DNA from: an uncultured Muribaculaceae bacterium
GTDB lineage: Bacteria; Bacteroidota; Bacteroidia; Bacteroidales; Muribaculaceae
Direction of reading: 5' to 3'
Assembly: GCA_934667475.1 (NCBI GenBank)
Contig: CAKUMB010000005.1
Span: 1-64,000 of the forward strand
DNA: 64,000 nucleotides
The translations under genes and the position numbers were made by a program. Shown in pieces: positions 25,084 to 34,013 of the stretch (the stretch's first letter is position 1; every line of letters starts with the position of its first letter). The notes under the pieces were generated by a model. The model made no database searches. It worked only from the letters and a program-made list of their open reading frames with translations, and had not been told where the DNA came from.

Positions 25084-26697
25084 TTAGAGCTGAGGACCAG
25101 CGGCTACGAGAGCCTTGCCAGCCTCGTTGTTCTCATACTTAGCGAAGTTCTTGATGAAGCGGGCAGCCAGGTCTTTAGCCTTTGCATCCCACTCGGCAGC
25201 GTCCTTGTAGGTGTCGCGCGGATCGAGAATGTTGGGATCTACGCCCTCGAGCTGAGTCGGAACCACGAAGTTGAAGTAGGGGATAGTCTTTGTGGGAGCC
25301 TTGTCGATGCTGTGGTTGAGGATGGCGTCGATGATACCGCGGGTGTCGCGAATCGAGATGCGCTTGCCTGTGCCGTTCCAGCCAGTGTTCACGAGGTATG
25401 CCTTTGCACCGCTCTTCTGCATCTTCTTAACCAGTTCCTCGGCATACTTAGTGGGGTGCAGCTCAAGGAATGCCTGGCCGAAGCAAGCCGAGAATGTGGG
25501 AGTCGGCTCAGTGATGCCGCGCTCAGTACCTGCCAGCTTGGCTGTGAAGCCAGAGAGGAAGTAGTACTTAGTCTGCTCAGCGTTCAGGATAGATACGGGG
25601 GGCAGCACACCGAATGCGTCGGCGCTCAGGAAGATCACCTGCTTGGCAGCGGGGCCCTGAGAGTAGGGACGCTGGATGTTCTTGATGTGGTAGATAGGAT
25701 AAGATACGCGGGTGTTCTCTGTCACGCTCTTGTTGGCGAAGTCGATCTTGCCGTCCTTGTCAACGGTAACGTTCTCGAGCAGAGCGTCGCGAGTGATGGC
25801 GCCGTAGATGTCGGGCTCAGACTCCTTGTCGAGGTTGATAACCTTGGCATAGCAGCCGCCCTCGAAGTTGAACACGCCTTCGTCGTCCCATCCGTGCTCG
25901 TCGTCGCCGATGAGCTTGCGCTTCGGGTCGGTCGACAGAGTGGTCTTGCCAGTACCCGACAGGCCGAAGAAGATGGCGGTGTTCTCACCATTCATATCTG
26001 TGTTGGCCGAGCAGTGCATCGAAGCGATGCCCTTCAGGGGCAGGAAGTAGTTCATCATAGAGAACATACCCTTCTTCATTTCACCGCCATACCATGTGTT
26101 GATGATAACTTGCTCCTTAGAAGTCACATTGAACACAACAGCTGTCTCTGAGTTCAGACCCAGCTCCTTGTAGTTCTCAACTTTGGCCTTTGATGCGTTG
26201 TAAACGATGAAGTCGGGCTCCTGGTCGAATTCAGCCTCGTTCTGAGGACGGATGAACATGTTGGTCACGAAGTGTGCCTGCCATGCAACCTCCACGATGA
26301 AGCGCACCTTCATGCGGGTGTCCTTGTGTGTGCCGCAGAAGCCATCAACCACGTACAGTTTCTTGTTAGAAAGTTCCTTCTTTGCAATCTCCTTCACTGC
26401 CGTCCAAGCTTCCTTAGAGGCACGGTGGTTGTCGTTCTTGTATTCGTCCGATGTCCACCACACAGTGTCGTGAGAGTTCTCATCGTCAACGATGAACTTG
26501 TCCTTAGGCGAACGGCCGGTGTAGATACCAGTCATCACGTTCACAGCGCCGAGCTCGGTCTCCTGACCTTTCTCGTAGCCCTCGAGACCTTCTTTAGTCT
26601 CTTCGTTGAACAACACCTCGTAAGAAGGATTGTAGAGAACCTCAGTAGTGCCTGTGATTCCGTACTTTGCCAAAACTGACTTATCAAACTTTGCCAT
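25084..26697 (-). CDS. pckA: Phosphoenolpyruvate carboxykinase (ATP)
   Basis: A 537-residue ATP-type PEPCK. The P-loop reads FFGLSGTGKTTLS (about residue 240), with the metal and substrate motifs YGGEMKKGMFSMMNY upstream and GDDEHGWDDEGVFNFEGG downstream. In Bacteroidales this enzyme runs toward oxaloacetate, fixing CO2 onto PEP and making ATP on the way to succinate. Codon use and spacing suggest strong expression, as do the two terminators in series. Monocistronic. Confidence 0.97.
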   Translation of the reverse strand: MAKFDKSVLAKYGITGTTEVLYNPSYEVLFNEETKEGLEGYEKGQETELGAVNVMTGIYTGRSPKDKFIVDDENSHDTVWWTSDEYKNDNHRASKEAWTAVKEIAKKELSNKKLYVVDGFCGTHKDTRMKVRFIVEVAWQAHFVTNMFIRPQNEAEFDQEPDFIVYNASKAKVENYKELGLNSETAVVFNVTSKEQVIINTWYGGEMKKGMFSMMNYFLPLKGIASMHCSANTDMNGENTAIFFGLSGTGKTTLSTDPKRKLIGDDEHGWDDEGVFNFEGGCYAKVINLDKESEPDIYGAITRDALLENVTVDKDGKIDFANKSVTENTRVSYPIYHIKNIQRPYSQGPAAKQVIFLSADAFGVLPPVSILNAEQTKYYFLSGFTAKLAGTERGITEPTPTFSACFGQAFLELHPTKYAEELVKKMQKSGAKAYLVNTGWNGTGKRISIRDTRGIIDAILNHSIDKAPTKTIPYFNFVVPTQLEGVDPNILDPRDTYKDAAEWDAKAKDLAARFIKNFAKYENNEAGKALVAAGPQL

Positions 26698-26769
26698 TTT
26701 GAAATGTGTTTAATGTGTTTGTAATAAACTTATTATATTCTTTTATCTCTTTATCTACTGAAAACCAAT

Positions 26770-26777
26770 GCAAAATT
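26770..26777 (-). promoter_or_regulatory. Putative -7 box (TAATTTTG) of pckA
   Basis: Minus-strand TAATTTTG, about 70 bp before the pckA ATG. No well-spaced -33 TTTG. Confidence 0.5.
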
Positions 26778-26847
26778 AGTGAATTTGTCTGGATACAGTG
26801 TTAACAATAAGGATTTTTTTCTCTAATAATTGCGCTATTATAATTAT

Positions 26848-27750
26848 TTAAGCTTTCTGCTGGTGCTGCTTGGCGGCCTCGAGGCGGGCACGCCGCTCGG
26901 CCATGCTGCGCTCGCGCCACTTGGCGGCGTGCTCGGCGGCGGCAATGGCGGCTGGGTTGGCTGCGGCCTCCTCGGGCGTGAGGCGCATCACTCTGGCGGC
27001 TTTCACAAGGTCTTTCACCACCTCGCCGCCGGCTATAAGGCCGGCCACGGCGGGCACAAAGGCGTTGCTGGCCGGTATGTCGCGCCGCTCGGTGCACTTG
27101 CGCATGTCTTTGTTGGGGCATATGCAGTGCTGGCGGCAGCTTATGTCGGGGTCGTCGATGGGTCTCAGCGGCTCTTCCTCGCTGTAGACGCACTTAAGCC
27201 GGCCAATGCCCAGCTTGCGCAGCTTTTTGCGAATCACCTTGGCCAGCGGGTCCATCTTGGTCTGGTTGATGTCGGTCACGCGGAATGCCGTGGCGTCGAG
27301 CTTGTTGGCCGCGCCCATGCACGATATTATGGGCACTCCCAGCGCGTGGCAGCGCTTAATCAGCTCCAGCTTGGCCGTCACGGTGTCGATGCAGTCCACC
27401 ACATAGTCCATCTTCGAGAGGTCGATGCAGTCGGCATTCGACGGCAGGTAGAACTGCTTGTAGGTGTGCACTATGCAGCGTGGGTTTATTTGTAGCACAC
27501 GCTCGCGCGCCACATCCACCTTGTGGCGGCCTACGGTGGTGGTCAGGGCTATTATCTGGCGGTTGACGTTGGTCAGGCACACACGGTCGTCGTCAATCAA
27601 GTCGATTTCGCCCACGCCGCTGCGGGCAATGGCCTCCACCACATAGCCGCCCACGCCGCCCACACCAAACACTGCCACCCGGCTTGCCGCCAGCACGTCG
27701 ATAGCCGCGCGGCCCATGAGTAGCTGTGTGCGTGAAAACTGATTTTGCAT
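26848..27750 (-). CDS. tcdA: tRNA threonylcarbamoyladenosine dehydratase (ThiF/HesA-like)
   Basis: 300 residues from the ATG at 27750 (MQNQFSRTQLLMG). An E1-like Rossmann domain with GVGGVGGYVVEAIARSG (ATP binding), LIDDDRVCLTNVNRQ, and CIDTVTAKLELI, then a C-terminal half with RQHCICPNKDMRKC cysteines. TcdA cyclises t6A37 of tRNA to ct6A and so follows the TsaE pathway. The open frame reaches 27843 but includes the promoter region. Confidence 0.88.
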   Translation of the reverse strand: MQNQFSRTQLLMGRAAIDVLAASRVAVFGVGGVGGYVVEAIARSGVGEIDLIDDDRVCLTNVNRQIIALTTTVGRHKVDVARERVLQINPRCIVHTYKQFYLPSNADCIDLSKMDYVVDCIDTVTAKLELIKRCHALGVPIISCMGAANKLDATAFRVTDINQTKMDPLAKVIRKKLRKLGIGRLKCVYSEEEPLRPIDDPDISCRQHCICPNKDMRKCTERRDIPASNAFVPAVAGLIAGGEVVKDLVKAARVMRLTPEEAAANPAAIAAAEHAAKWRERSMAERRARLEAAKQHQQKA

Positions 27751-27840
27751 TGCTGTTTGAAATTTTGTGTTGGTGCACTGCTGAGTGCAATAAAACCCCT
27801 TCTTGGCCCTGGGACGTGACGTCTGCCCCAAGGTATGGTG

Positions 27841-27848
27841 CAAATTTA
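27841..27848 (-). promoter_or_regulatory. Putative -7 box (TAAATTTG) of tcdA
   Basis: Minus-strand TAAATTTG, 90 bp before the ATG. No clear -33. The remaining gap to 28158 has only the next promoter. Confidence 0.4.
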
Positions 27849-28073
27849 CAAATTTTTTGCCACACCCCTGTTATATCGCCTCCCAATCTCCCGTTTTAAG
27901 CCCCGCTCTGCCTCATCGCACGCACCGCCTGCTACCATTTTCAGGAGCTCTTCCTTGATTAAACACAAATTGTTGAAAAATTCATTATGCCGTTTGTGGA
28001 TTTTCGGGGCCATGGGCATTGTGGTGGGGCCAACGTTTAACTTATGTTGAGGGTGCAGATGGGCAAAATGTTG

Positions 28074-28081
28074 TAATTTTG
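28074..28081 (+). promoter_or_regulatory. Putative -7 box (TAATTTTG) of the DUF1573 pair
   Basis: TAATTTTG, 76 bp before the first DUF1573 gene; TTG 24 bp upstream is a weak -33. Confidence 0.5.
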
Positions 28082-28157
28082 CAATGGTTGCGGTGTGTGG
28101 CTGCCTATGCCGGCCACCGCTGCGAAATTATAAACAACGAGAAAGGCTTTAAAATTT

Positions 28158-28553
28158 ATGAAGAGAATAAGTTTCAGGCACTTTGCCCTGCTGCTGGCAG
28201 TGCTGGTGGCAGGCGTGGCAATGGCGGCAGGTGTGGCGCAGGCCACGTTCAGCACCAAGTCGCACGATTTCGGCTACATCAAGGAGGCTAAAGGTCCGGT
28301 GTCGTACACATTCGAGTTTACCAACACGGGCACGGCGCCGCTCATCGTAATCGAGTCTACGGCATCGTGCGGCTGCACCCGCCCCGAATACCCCACCAAG
28401 CCCATCAAGCCCGGCAAGAAGGCCAAAATCAAGGTCACCTACAGCCCCATAGGCCGGCCTGGCGCGTTCCGCAAGACCATAAAGGTGAAAACCAACGGCC
28501 GCGAGCGTGTGACCACGCTGGTAATCGAGGGTGTGGTGATTCCTAAACGCTGA
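28158..28553 (+). CDS. DUF1573 protein, single domain, secreted
   Basis: 131 residues with a signal peptide (to about AQA, residue 29) and one DUF1573 Ig-like domain. The domain shows the hallmark FEFTNTGTAPLIV, then SCGCTRPEYP with paired cysteines, and PGKKAKIKVTY. Such proteins occur widely in Bacteroidetes envelopes; function is unknown. The next gene follows after 8 nt and encodes a two-domain relative, probably the product of tandem duplication. Confidence 0.88.
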   Translation: MKRISFRHFALLLAVLVAGVAMAAGVAQATFSTKSHDFGYIKEAKGPVSYTFEFTNTGTAPLIVIESTASCGCTRPEYPTKPIKPGKKAKIKVTYSPIGRPGAFRKTIKVKTNGRERVTTLVIEGVVIPKR

Positions 28554-28561
28554 CGGAGGCC

Positions 28562-29656
28562 ATGAGAAGAGCATTATTTACGCTTGCCGCCATGGCCCAC
28601 TGTGCCGCCGCCTTGGCGCAGGGCCACGTGTCGTGGCTTGAGACGGTGCACGACTTCGGCACGTTCAGCGAGAGTGTGGGCAAGGTGACGGGAGTGATGC
28701 GGTTTGTCAACACTGGCGATTCGGCTCTGCTGATAACGCGTGTGCAGCCCACGTGCGGCTGCACGGCTGGCGACTTCAGGCGCACTCCGGTGATGCCCGG
28801 CGACACCGCCGCCGTCACTCTCACCTACACGGCCATAGGCCGGCCGGGCGAGTTTTGCAAAGATGTGTATGTCTACACCACAGGGCAGCCGCGCCGCTCG
28901 GTGGTGTCGATAAAGGGCAAGGTGATAGGCAGCGTGGCCACTGTGAGCGAGCAGTATCCCGTGGCTGTGGGCCCGCTGCGCCTCGACCGCGCCAGCATTC
29001 CGCTTGGCGACATCACCCGCGGCAAGACCCGCATGGCCTACATCAGCGGCTACAACACCAGCACCGACTCGGTGCGCGTGGCATTCAGCGGCGTCACGGC
29101 CGGCATAATTCCGCAGGCACTGCCGCAGGTGGTGGCCCCGGGCAGCACCATGACGGTGACGGTGTTCTACGACTCGGGCAGCGCCCCGCTGTGGGGGCTC
29201 AACACCTGCTCATTTGGCATCAGCGCCACACCGCTGAGCGGTGGTGAGGGCGGCACTGTCGAGGCCAGTGTGATGGCCATGGTGAAGGAAGACTTCAGCC
29301 GCCTCACACCCAAGCAGCGAGCCTGTGCCCCGGTGGCCATGCTCGAGGCCGACAGGCTCGACTTCGGTACAGTAAGCCGCCAAAGCACGTTGCCGGTGCA
29401 GCGCAAACTCATTGTCACCAACACTGGCCGCGAACCTCTGCTGGTGCGGCGCGCCTACAGCCTGTGGCCTGGCGTGACGGCTACCGTGAAGGCAGGCAAG
29501 ATAAAGCCCGGGCGCAGCGCCGACATCGTGGTCACTGTCAGCCCTGATAAAATAGACCAGGCCGAAAAGGCGCTCAACGCCCCTATAAGCGTTATCACCA
29601 ACGACCCCATTAATCCCGAGCAAGAGGTGCGCGCCGTGGGGCTGCTGGCTCCGTAG
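28562..29656 (+). CDS. DUF1573 protein with two or three Ig-like domains, secreted
   Basis: 364 residues with a signal peptide ending at ALAQ. The first DUF1573 domain (about 20-130) has TCGCTAGDF and matches the neighbour. A middle ASH-like region (130-250) lacks the cysteines. The last one (about 255-360, LEADRLDFGTVSRQ) carries the strand pattern but not CGC. Function is unknown; periplasmic or surface scaffold is a guess. Separated from the first gene by 8 nt. Confidence 0.85.
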   Translation: MRRALFTLAAMAHCAAALAQGHVSWLETVHDFGTFSESVGKVTGVMRFVNTGDSALLITRVQPTCGCTAGDFRRTPVMPGDTAAVTLTYTAIGRPGEFCKDVYVYTTGQPRRSVVSIKGKVIGSVATVSEQYPVAVGPLRLDRASIPLGDITRGKTRMAYISGYNTSTDSVRVAFSGVTAGIIPQALPQVVAPGSTMTVTVFYDSGSAPLWGLNTCSFGISATPLSGGEGGTVEASVMAMVKEDFSRLTPKQRACAPVAMLEADRLDFGTVSRQSTLPVQRKLIVTNTGREPLLVRRAYSLWPGVTATVKAGKIKPGRSADIVVTVSPDKIDQAEKALNAPISVITNDPINPEQEVRAVGLLAP

Positions 29657-29757
29657 CAGCCACGGCGTCGCGGGGCGTTTTGAATTGTCAATTATTATTG
29701 CTAATTTCGTACCACACTTTATCAAAACGACATAAATTTCATAACGATATACACACA

Positions 29758-30885
29758 ATGAGCAACGATATTAAGCACACCGAGGAAAATCCACTCATTC
29801 ATCATCCCGAAAACGACAGCAAGTATTCCGGGCTGCAAGTTAACTCAGGCGTGGTGCAGCCGCCCATGGTCAGCCCATATCTGAAGCGGCGCAAGCGCCG
29901 CCAGCTTAGCGTTAACGACTATGTGGAGGGCATTCTCAAGGGCAACACCACAGTGCTGGGCCAGGCCGTGACCCTCATCGAGAGTCTCGCCCCGCAGCAC
30001 CAGGCCATAGCCCAGGAGGTGATAGCAAAGTGCCTGCCCTATGCCGGCAAATCGCGCCGCATAGGCATCACGGGCGTGCCGGGTGCGGGCAAGAGCACGT
30101 CGATTGATGTGTTTGGCACGCATGTGCTCGAGCGCGGAGGCAAACTTGCCGTGCTCGCCATCGACCCCAGCAGCGAGCGCTCCAACGGCTCGATTCTGGG
30201 CGACAAGACGCGCATGGAGCGCCTGTCGGTCCACCCCAAGGCATTCATCCGCCCTTCACCCTCGGCCGGCTCGCTTGGCGGTGTGGCGCGCAAGACGCGT
30301 GAAACCATCATGCTGTGCGAGGCCGCCGGCTACGACACCATATTCGTCGAAACCGTGGGCGTGGGCCAGAGCGAGACAGCCGTGCACTCAATGGTCGACT
30401 ACTTCCTGCTAATCCAGCTCGCCGGCACCGGCGATGAGCTGCAGGGCATAAAGCGCGGCATCATGGAGATGGCCGACGGCATTGTGATCAACAAGGCCGA
30501 CGGCGACAACATCGACCGCGCCAATCTGGCCGCGGCGCAGTTCCGCAACGCCCTGCACCTGTTTCCGCTGCCGCCCAGCGGCTTCGTGCCCGAAGTGCTC
30601 ACTTACTCGGGCTACTACAACCTGAACATCGACAAGGTGTGGGACATGATTGACCGCTATTTCGACTTCGTTAAGAAAAACGGCTACTTCCACGAGAAGC
30701 GCCGCCAGCAAGAGAAATACTGGATGTTTGAGACCATCAACGAGAAGCTGAAGAGCCACTTCTATAACAATCCCGAAATCGACGCCGTGCTCAAAGAGAA
30801 AGAGCAACTGGTGCTCGACAGCCGCCAGTCGTCGTTTGTGGCCGCGGGCGATGTGCTGCGCTACTACTTCGAACATTTGAAATAG
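29758..30885 (+). CDS. meaB: Methylmalonyl-CoA mutase-associated GTPase MeaB (ArgK)
   Basis: A 375-residue G3E-family GTPase. P-loop GVPGAGKST, AIDPSSERSNGSILGDKTRM (the family switch region), ETVGVGQSE, and NKAD as base-recognition motif. It gates B12 loading and protects methylmalonyl-CoA mutase in the succinate-propionate route. The mutase subunits are not in the window. I chose the ATG at 29758, since the longer frame to 29680 has no family similarity. The extra N-terminal 60 residues before the usual start are common in Bacteroidetes. Confidence 0.95.
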   Translation: MSNDIKHTEENPLIHHPENDSKYSGLQVNSGVVQPPMVSPYLKRRKRRQLSVNDYVEGILKGNTTVLGQAVTLIESLAPQHQAIAQEVIAKCLPYAGKSRRIGITGVPGAGKSTSIDVFGTHVLERGGKLAVLAIDPSSERSNGSILGDKTRMERLSVHPKAFIRPSPSAGSLGGVARKTRETIMLCEAAGYDTIFVETVGVGQSETAVHSMVDYFLLIQLAGTGDELQGIKRGIMEMADGIVINKADGDNIDRANLAAAQFRNALHLFPLPPSGFVPEVLTYSGYYNLNIDKVWDMIDRYFDFVKKNGYFHEKRRQQEKYWMFETINEKLKSHFYNNPEIDAVLKEKEQLVLDSRQSSFVAAGDVLRYYFEHLK

Positions 30886-30917
30886 TGTGCTGGTTGCGGC
30901 TGATTTTGAGGCTCATG

Positions 30918-30949
30918 TTTGCCAAGTCGCAAAAAATGCCTTATCTTTG
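30918..30949 (+). promoter_or_regulatory. Consensus promoter of tRNA-Leu(CAA)
   Basis: TTTG (30918-30921), a 20-bp spacer and TATCTTTG (30942-30949), 13 nt before the tRNA. Confidence 0.78.
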
Positions 30950-30962
30950 CACCGCATAAAGC

Positions 30963-31046
30963 GCCCAGATGGCGGAATCGGTAGACGCGCTGGTCTCAAA
31001 CACCAGTGGAGTAACATCCGTGTCGGTTCGACCCCGACTCTGGGTA
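30963..31046 (+). tRNA. tRNA-Leu (CAA)
   Basis: 84 nt with a long variable arm. The acceptor GCCCAGA pairs with TCTGGGT, and loop CTCAAAC gives anticodon CAA. CCA is not encoded. The body resembles tRNA-Leu(CAG) at 18611. Confidence 0.95.
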
Positions 31047-31051
31047 CAAAG

Positions 31052-31088
31052 AACGCTTGACACCTAAATGTGTGCCAAGCGTTTTTTT
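31052..31088 (+). terminator. Terminator of tRNA-Leu(CAA)
   Basis: A 12-bp stem with one mismatch (31052-31063 / 31072-31083) followed by T7. Confidence 0.85.
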
Positions 31089-31182
31089 CGTTTTGGTGAA
31101 CGAATTCCAACTGTTCCGCCATAGTGCGCAGGCCGAATTCCAACTGCTTTTTGCAGTATGGACGCATGCAATGCGCATGGGC

Positions 31183-31232
31183 AAAAACGGGCATTCCCGC
31201 CCAACGTTGTGTGAAGCGTTGGGCGGGAATGC
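31183..31232 (-). terminator. Terminator of the aminopeptidase P gene
   Basis: A perfect 16-bp stem (31191-31206 / 31217-31232, GCATTCCCGCCCAACG), with T5 after it on the minus strand. Confidence 0.8.
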
Positions 31233-31268
31233 TGTGATAATCCGTTTAAGTGTATTGAGTGGTGCTCT

Positions 31269-32669
31269 CTATCTGTTGTTGGCCATGAATGCCTCCACGT
31301 CGGCGGGGTGGTAGGGGATGCGGTCCTTGCCCAGGAAGCGGCAGCCGTCGGCGGTGATCAGCACATCGTCTTCAATGCGTATGCCGCCGAAGTCCTTGTA
31401 GGTTTCGAGCATGTCGAAGTTCAGGAATTCCTTGCAGTGGCCGCTGGCGCGCCAGTCGTCGATGAGGGCGGGAATGAAGTAGATGCCAGGCTCGTCGGTC
31501 ACCACAAAGCCCTCTTGCAGGCGGCGGCCCAGGCGCAGGCAGTTGGTGCCAAACTGGGTGCTGGGCTGTATTTCGTCGTCAAAGCCCACATAGCGCTGGC
31601 CAAGACCCTCCATGTCGTGCACGTCCATGCCCATCATGTGGCCGAGTCCGTGGGGCAGGAACATGGCGTGGGCTCCGGCGCGCACGGCCTCTTCGGTGTC
31701 GCCGCGCATAAGGCCCAGCTCCTTGAGGCGGTCGGTCATCAGGCGGCACACGGCCATGTGCACGTCATACCACTTCACTCCCGGCCGTGCCACTTGCAGC
31801 ACATAGTCGTGGCAGGCCTCCACAATGCTGTATATTTCCAGTTGGCGCTGGGTGAATTTGCCGCTCACGGGATAGGTGCGGGTGTTGTCGCTGCAATAGT
31901 TGCTCATGGTTTCGGCACCGGCGTCGCACAGAGCCAGGCGGCCTGCCTCAAGCGGGGCCAGCGAGGGGTTGCCGTGCATGATTTCGCCGTGCTGCGAGAA
32001 TATGGTGGCGAAGCTCACCTTTGAGCCAAGCGAGTGGGCCACGCCGTCCACCTGTCCGCCCACATATTTCTCGGTTACGCCCGGGCGTGTGAGGAGCATG
32101 GCGGTGGTGTGCATCTGGTAGCCGATGGCGCATGCGCGCTCTATCTCTTCGATTTCCTGCGGCTCTTTCACCGAGCGCATCTTCACCACGGCCATTATCA
32201 GGTCCATCGATGCCAGCGTGGTCTGCTGGCTGGGGTGTATGCCCAGCAGTTCCTGAATCTGGATTTTGTTGTCGAAGCGGTAGGGCGGTAAGAAGTGCAC
32301 GCGGCGGCAATGCTCCTTGGCGTTGCTGGTGATGTCGGCCAGCCGGGCCAGGGGCGCGCTGTGGGCCACGCCCACCTGTGCGGCCATTTGGGCCACGCTG
32401 TCGACCGAGCCATACCACACGATGTCGTCAATCGATATGTCGTCGCCCAGCAGCGTCTCGGTGTCGTTGTCCACATCTATCACGCCCACCAGTCCGTCGC
32501 GGTTCTGACCGAAGTAGTAGAGGAACGTTGAGTCCTGGCGGAATGGGTAGTAGGCGTTCGACGGATAGTTGCAAGGCGACTCGTTGTTGCCAAACAGCAA
32601 TATCACACCGCTCTTAACGAGCTTTTTCAGCTCGGCGCGGCGGCGCACGTAGGTTTCTTTGCTAAACAT
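31269..32669 (-). CDS. pepP: Aminopeptidase P family (M24B) metallopeptidase
   Basis: A 466-residue cytoplasmic Xaa-Pro aminopeptidase. The N-terminal domain (1-170) is a creatinase-type fold. The catalytic pita-bread domain has the five metal ligands: Asp in CDAGAE, Asp in CSDNTRTYPVSGKFT, His in FLPHGLGHMMG, Glu in DEPGIYF and Glu in IRIEDDVLIT. It releases N-terminal residues that precede proline. It is a single-gene unit. Confidence 0.95.
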   Translation of the reverse strand: MFSKETYVRRRAELKKLVKSGVILLFGNNESPCNYPSNAYYPFRQDSTFLYYFGQNRDGLVGVIDVDNDTETLLGDDISIDDIVWYGSVDSVAQMAAQVGVAHSAPLARLADITSNAKEHCRRVHFLPPYRFDNKIQIQELLGIHPSQQTTLASMDLIMAVVKMRSVKEPQEIEEIERACAIGYQMHTTAMLLTRPGVTEKYVGGQVDGVAHSLGSKVSFATIFSQHGEIMHGNPSLAPLEAGRLALCDAGAETMSNYCSDNTRTYPVSGKFTQRQLEIYSIVEACHDYVLQVARPGVKWYDVHMAVCRLMTDRLKELGLMRGDTEEAVRAGAHAMFLPHGLGHMMGMDVHDMEGLGQRYVGFDDEIQPSTQFGTNCLRLGRRLQEGFVVTDEPGIYFIPALIDDWRASGHCKEFLNFDMLETYKDFGGIRIEDDVLITADGCRFLGKDRIPYHPADVEAFMANNR

Positions 32670-32844
32670 AGGCTATATTCGTTTAGGTGATCGTTTTTTT
32701 CGTTTTCAACAGGTAAAATTAGCACACATGCGCGGCAAATGCAAGCGTTTGGCCGCATTTTGCTGCAAAATAAGCTGACGCCCCCTGCCTGCTGCCAGGC
32801 GGAGGGCGTCAGCCGTTTGGATGCTATAGAATAGCGTATGTGGG

Positions 32845-33852
32845 TCAGAACATGCGCTTCTCAGTGGCCACACGGCCGCTGGTGTAGGTGGTGACCACGA
32901 TGTTCATGCCGCTGAAGGCTTCATCAGAGGCCATGCCTTGCAGGTTGTAGTAGCGCACGCTTTGCACCTGCTCGCCCGCGCTCACGCTGTTGATGCCGGT
33001 GATGGTGCCCTGGTTGAACTGGACGGCAAACTTGCGCTCGGCCACATAGTAGTTGGCGCTGTTGTTGCCAGTGCCGCGGCAGTAGAAGCGCACGCGGTAG
33101 TTCACCGTTTTCGTTTCATTGCTCTTTAGCACGTTGTCGATGAAGAGGTCTTTCACCTCAAGCTCGCCGGGGGCTGTTTCGGCAAACAAGTAGTTGTCCC
33201 TCACGTTGGGATTGCTGTTGGCCTTATACAGGTCGGACGTGAGCATGGTTTCGGTGCCGTTGCTGTTCACACGCCACACTCTGAAGGCCACAGGCTCCAT
33301 GAGGTTGCTGTTGAACTTGCCCATGGCCTGGAATTCAGAGCCGAATCCCATTTTCCACGAGTGTGCGTCGTAGGCAAACGGGTTGGTCTTCAGTGTCTGC
33401 GCCGCGCTCAGCTGCACGCCCAGCAGGTCGAGCGTGGTCTTGTTGGCGCCATAGGTGTTGGTGGTGCTGTCGGGGGCCACGGCGCTGATGATGGGGTAGA
33501 ACGTCCCCTCGTTGTATTTTGCCTGGCGCAGGTCGTCGTATACGGTGGCCGTGCCGGCGGGCTGGTTGTCGGCTATGCTCAGGTCGAGGTTGTCGTTTTC
33601 AGTGTTGCGCACCAGCCACGAGTAGGTGCCGTTTTTGGCGCGCTGAATGTCGGCAAACTTCACGGTGCCGCCATCGTCCTGGCGATACATTGCATAGCTG
33701 CGCACTTCCACGGCGTTTTCGGTGGTGGCCGTCACGGTCACGTTCTTGTCGAGGCTCAGACTGTGGTCGGTGTCTTCTACGTAGTGTTTTAATAAAATAT
33801 ACAATTTGTCGAAAACAATAGACCAGCGGCAAAACTGGATGGAAATTGCTTA
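32845..33852 (-). pseudogene. C-terminal remnant of a T9SS-type surface protein (5' end missing)
   Basis: An open frame from a TAA at 33850-33852 down to 32845 without any ATG start; the first usable codon is a TTG at 33804. About 320 residues begin in mid-domain (VEDTDHSLSLDKNVTVTATT) and end with a Bacteroidales sorting-like tail (GINSVSAGEQ...RYYNLQGMASD...GRVATEKRMF). There is no signal peptide. The AT-rich DNA upstream (33804-33960) carries no coding frame that would supply one. The gene has lost its 5' part, or its start is elsewhere. It may be a silent remnant. Confidence 0.6.
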
Positions 33853-33941
33853 ACAAATCAAAAATATCCACAATAAATGTTTTTCTGCACAATATGCGAA
33901 AAAAATTAGACCGCCGCACCGGTCACTCATCCGTTAAAAGT

Positions 33942-33992
33942 GTGGTGAAAAAACAAGTGAGCCGCCCGCCGAATTGCTCGGGGGCGGCTCAC
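33942..33992 (-). terminator. Terminator of the 782-residue T9SS cargo gene
   Basis: An 11-bp GC stem (33957-33967 / 33982-33992, GTGAGCCGCCC), then TTGTTTTTT on the minus strand, 22 bp after the stop. Confidence 0.85.
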
Positions 33993-34013
33993 CTGTGGTG
34001 TGGGTGTGTTGCG

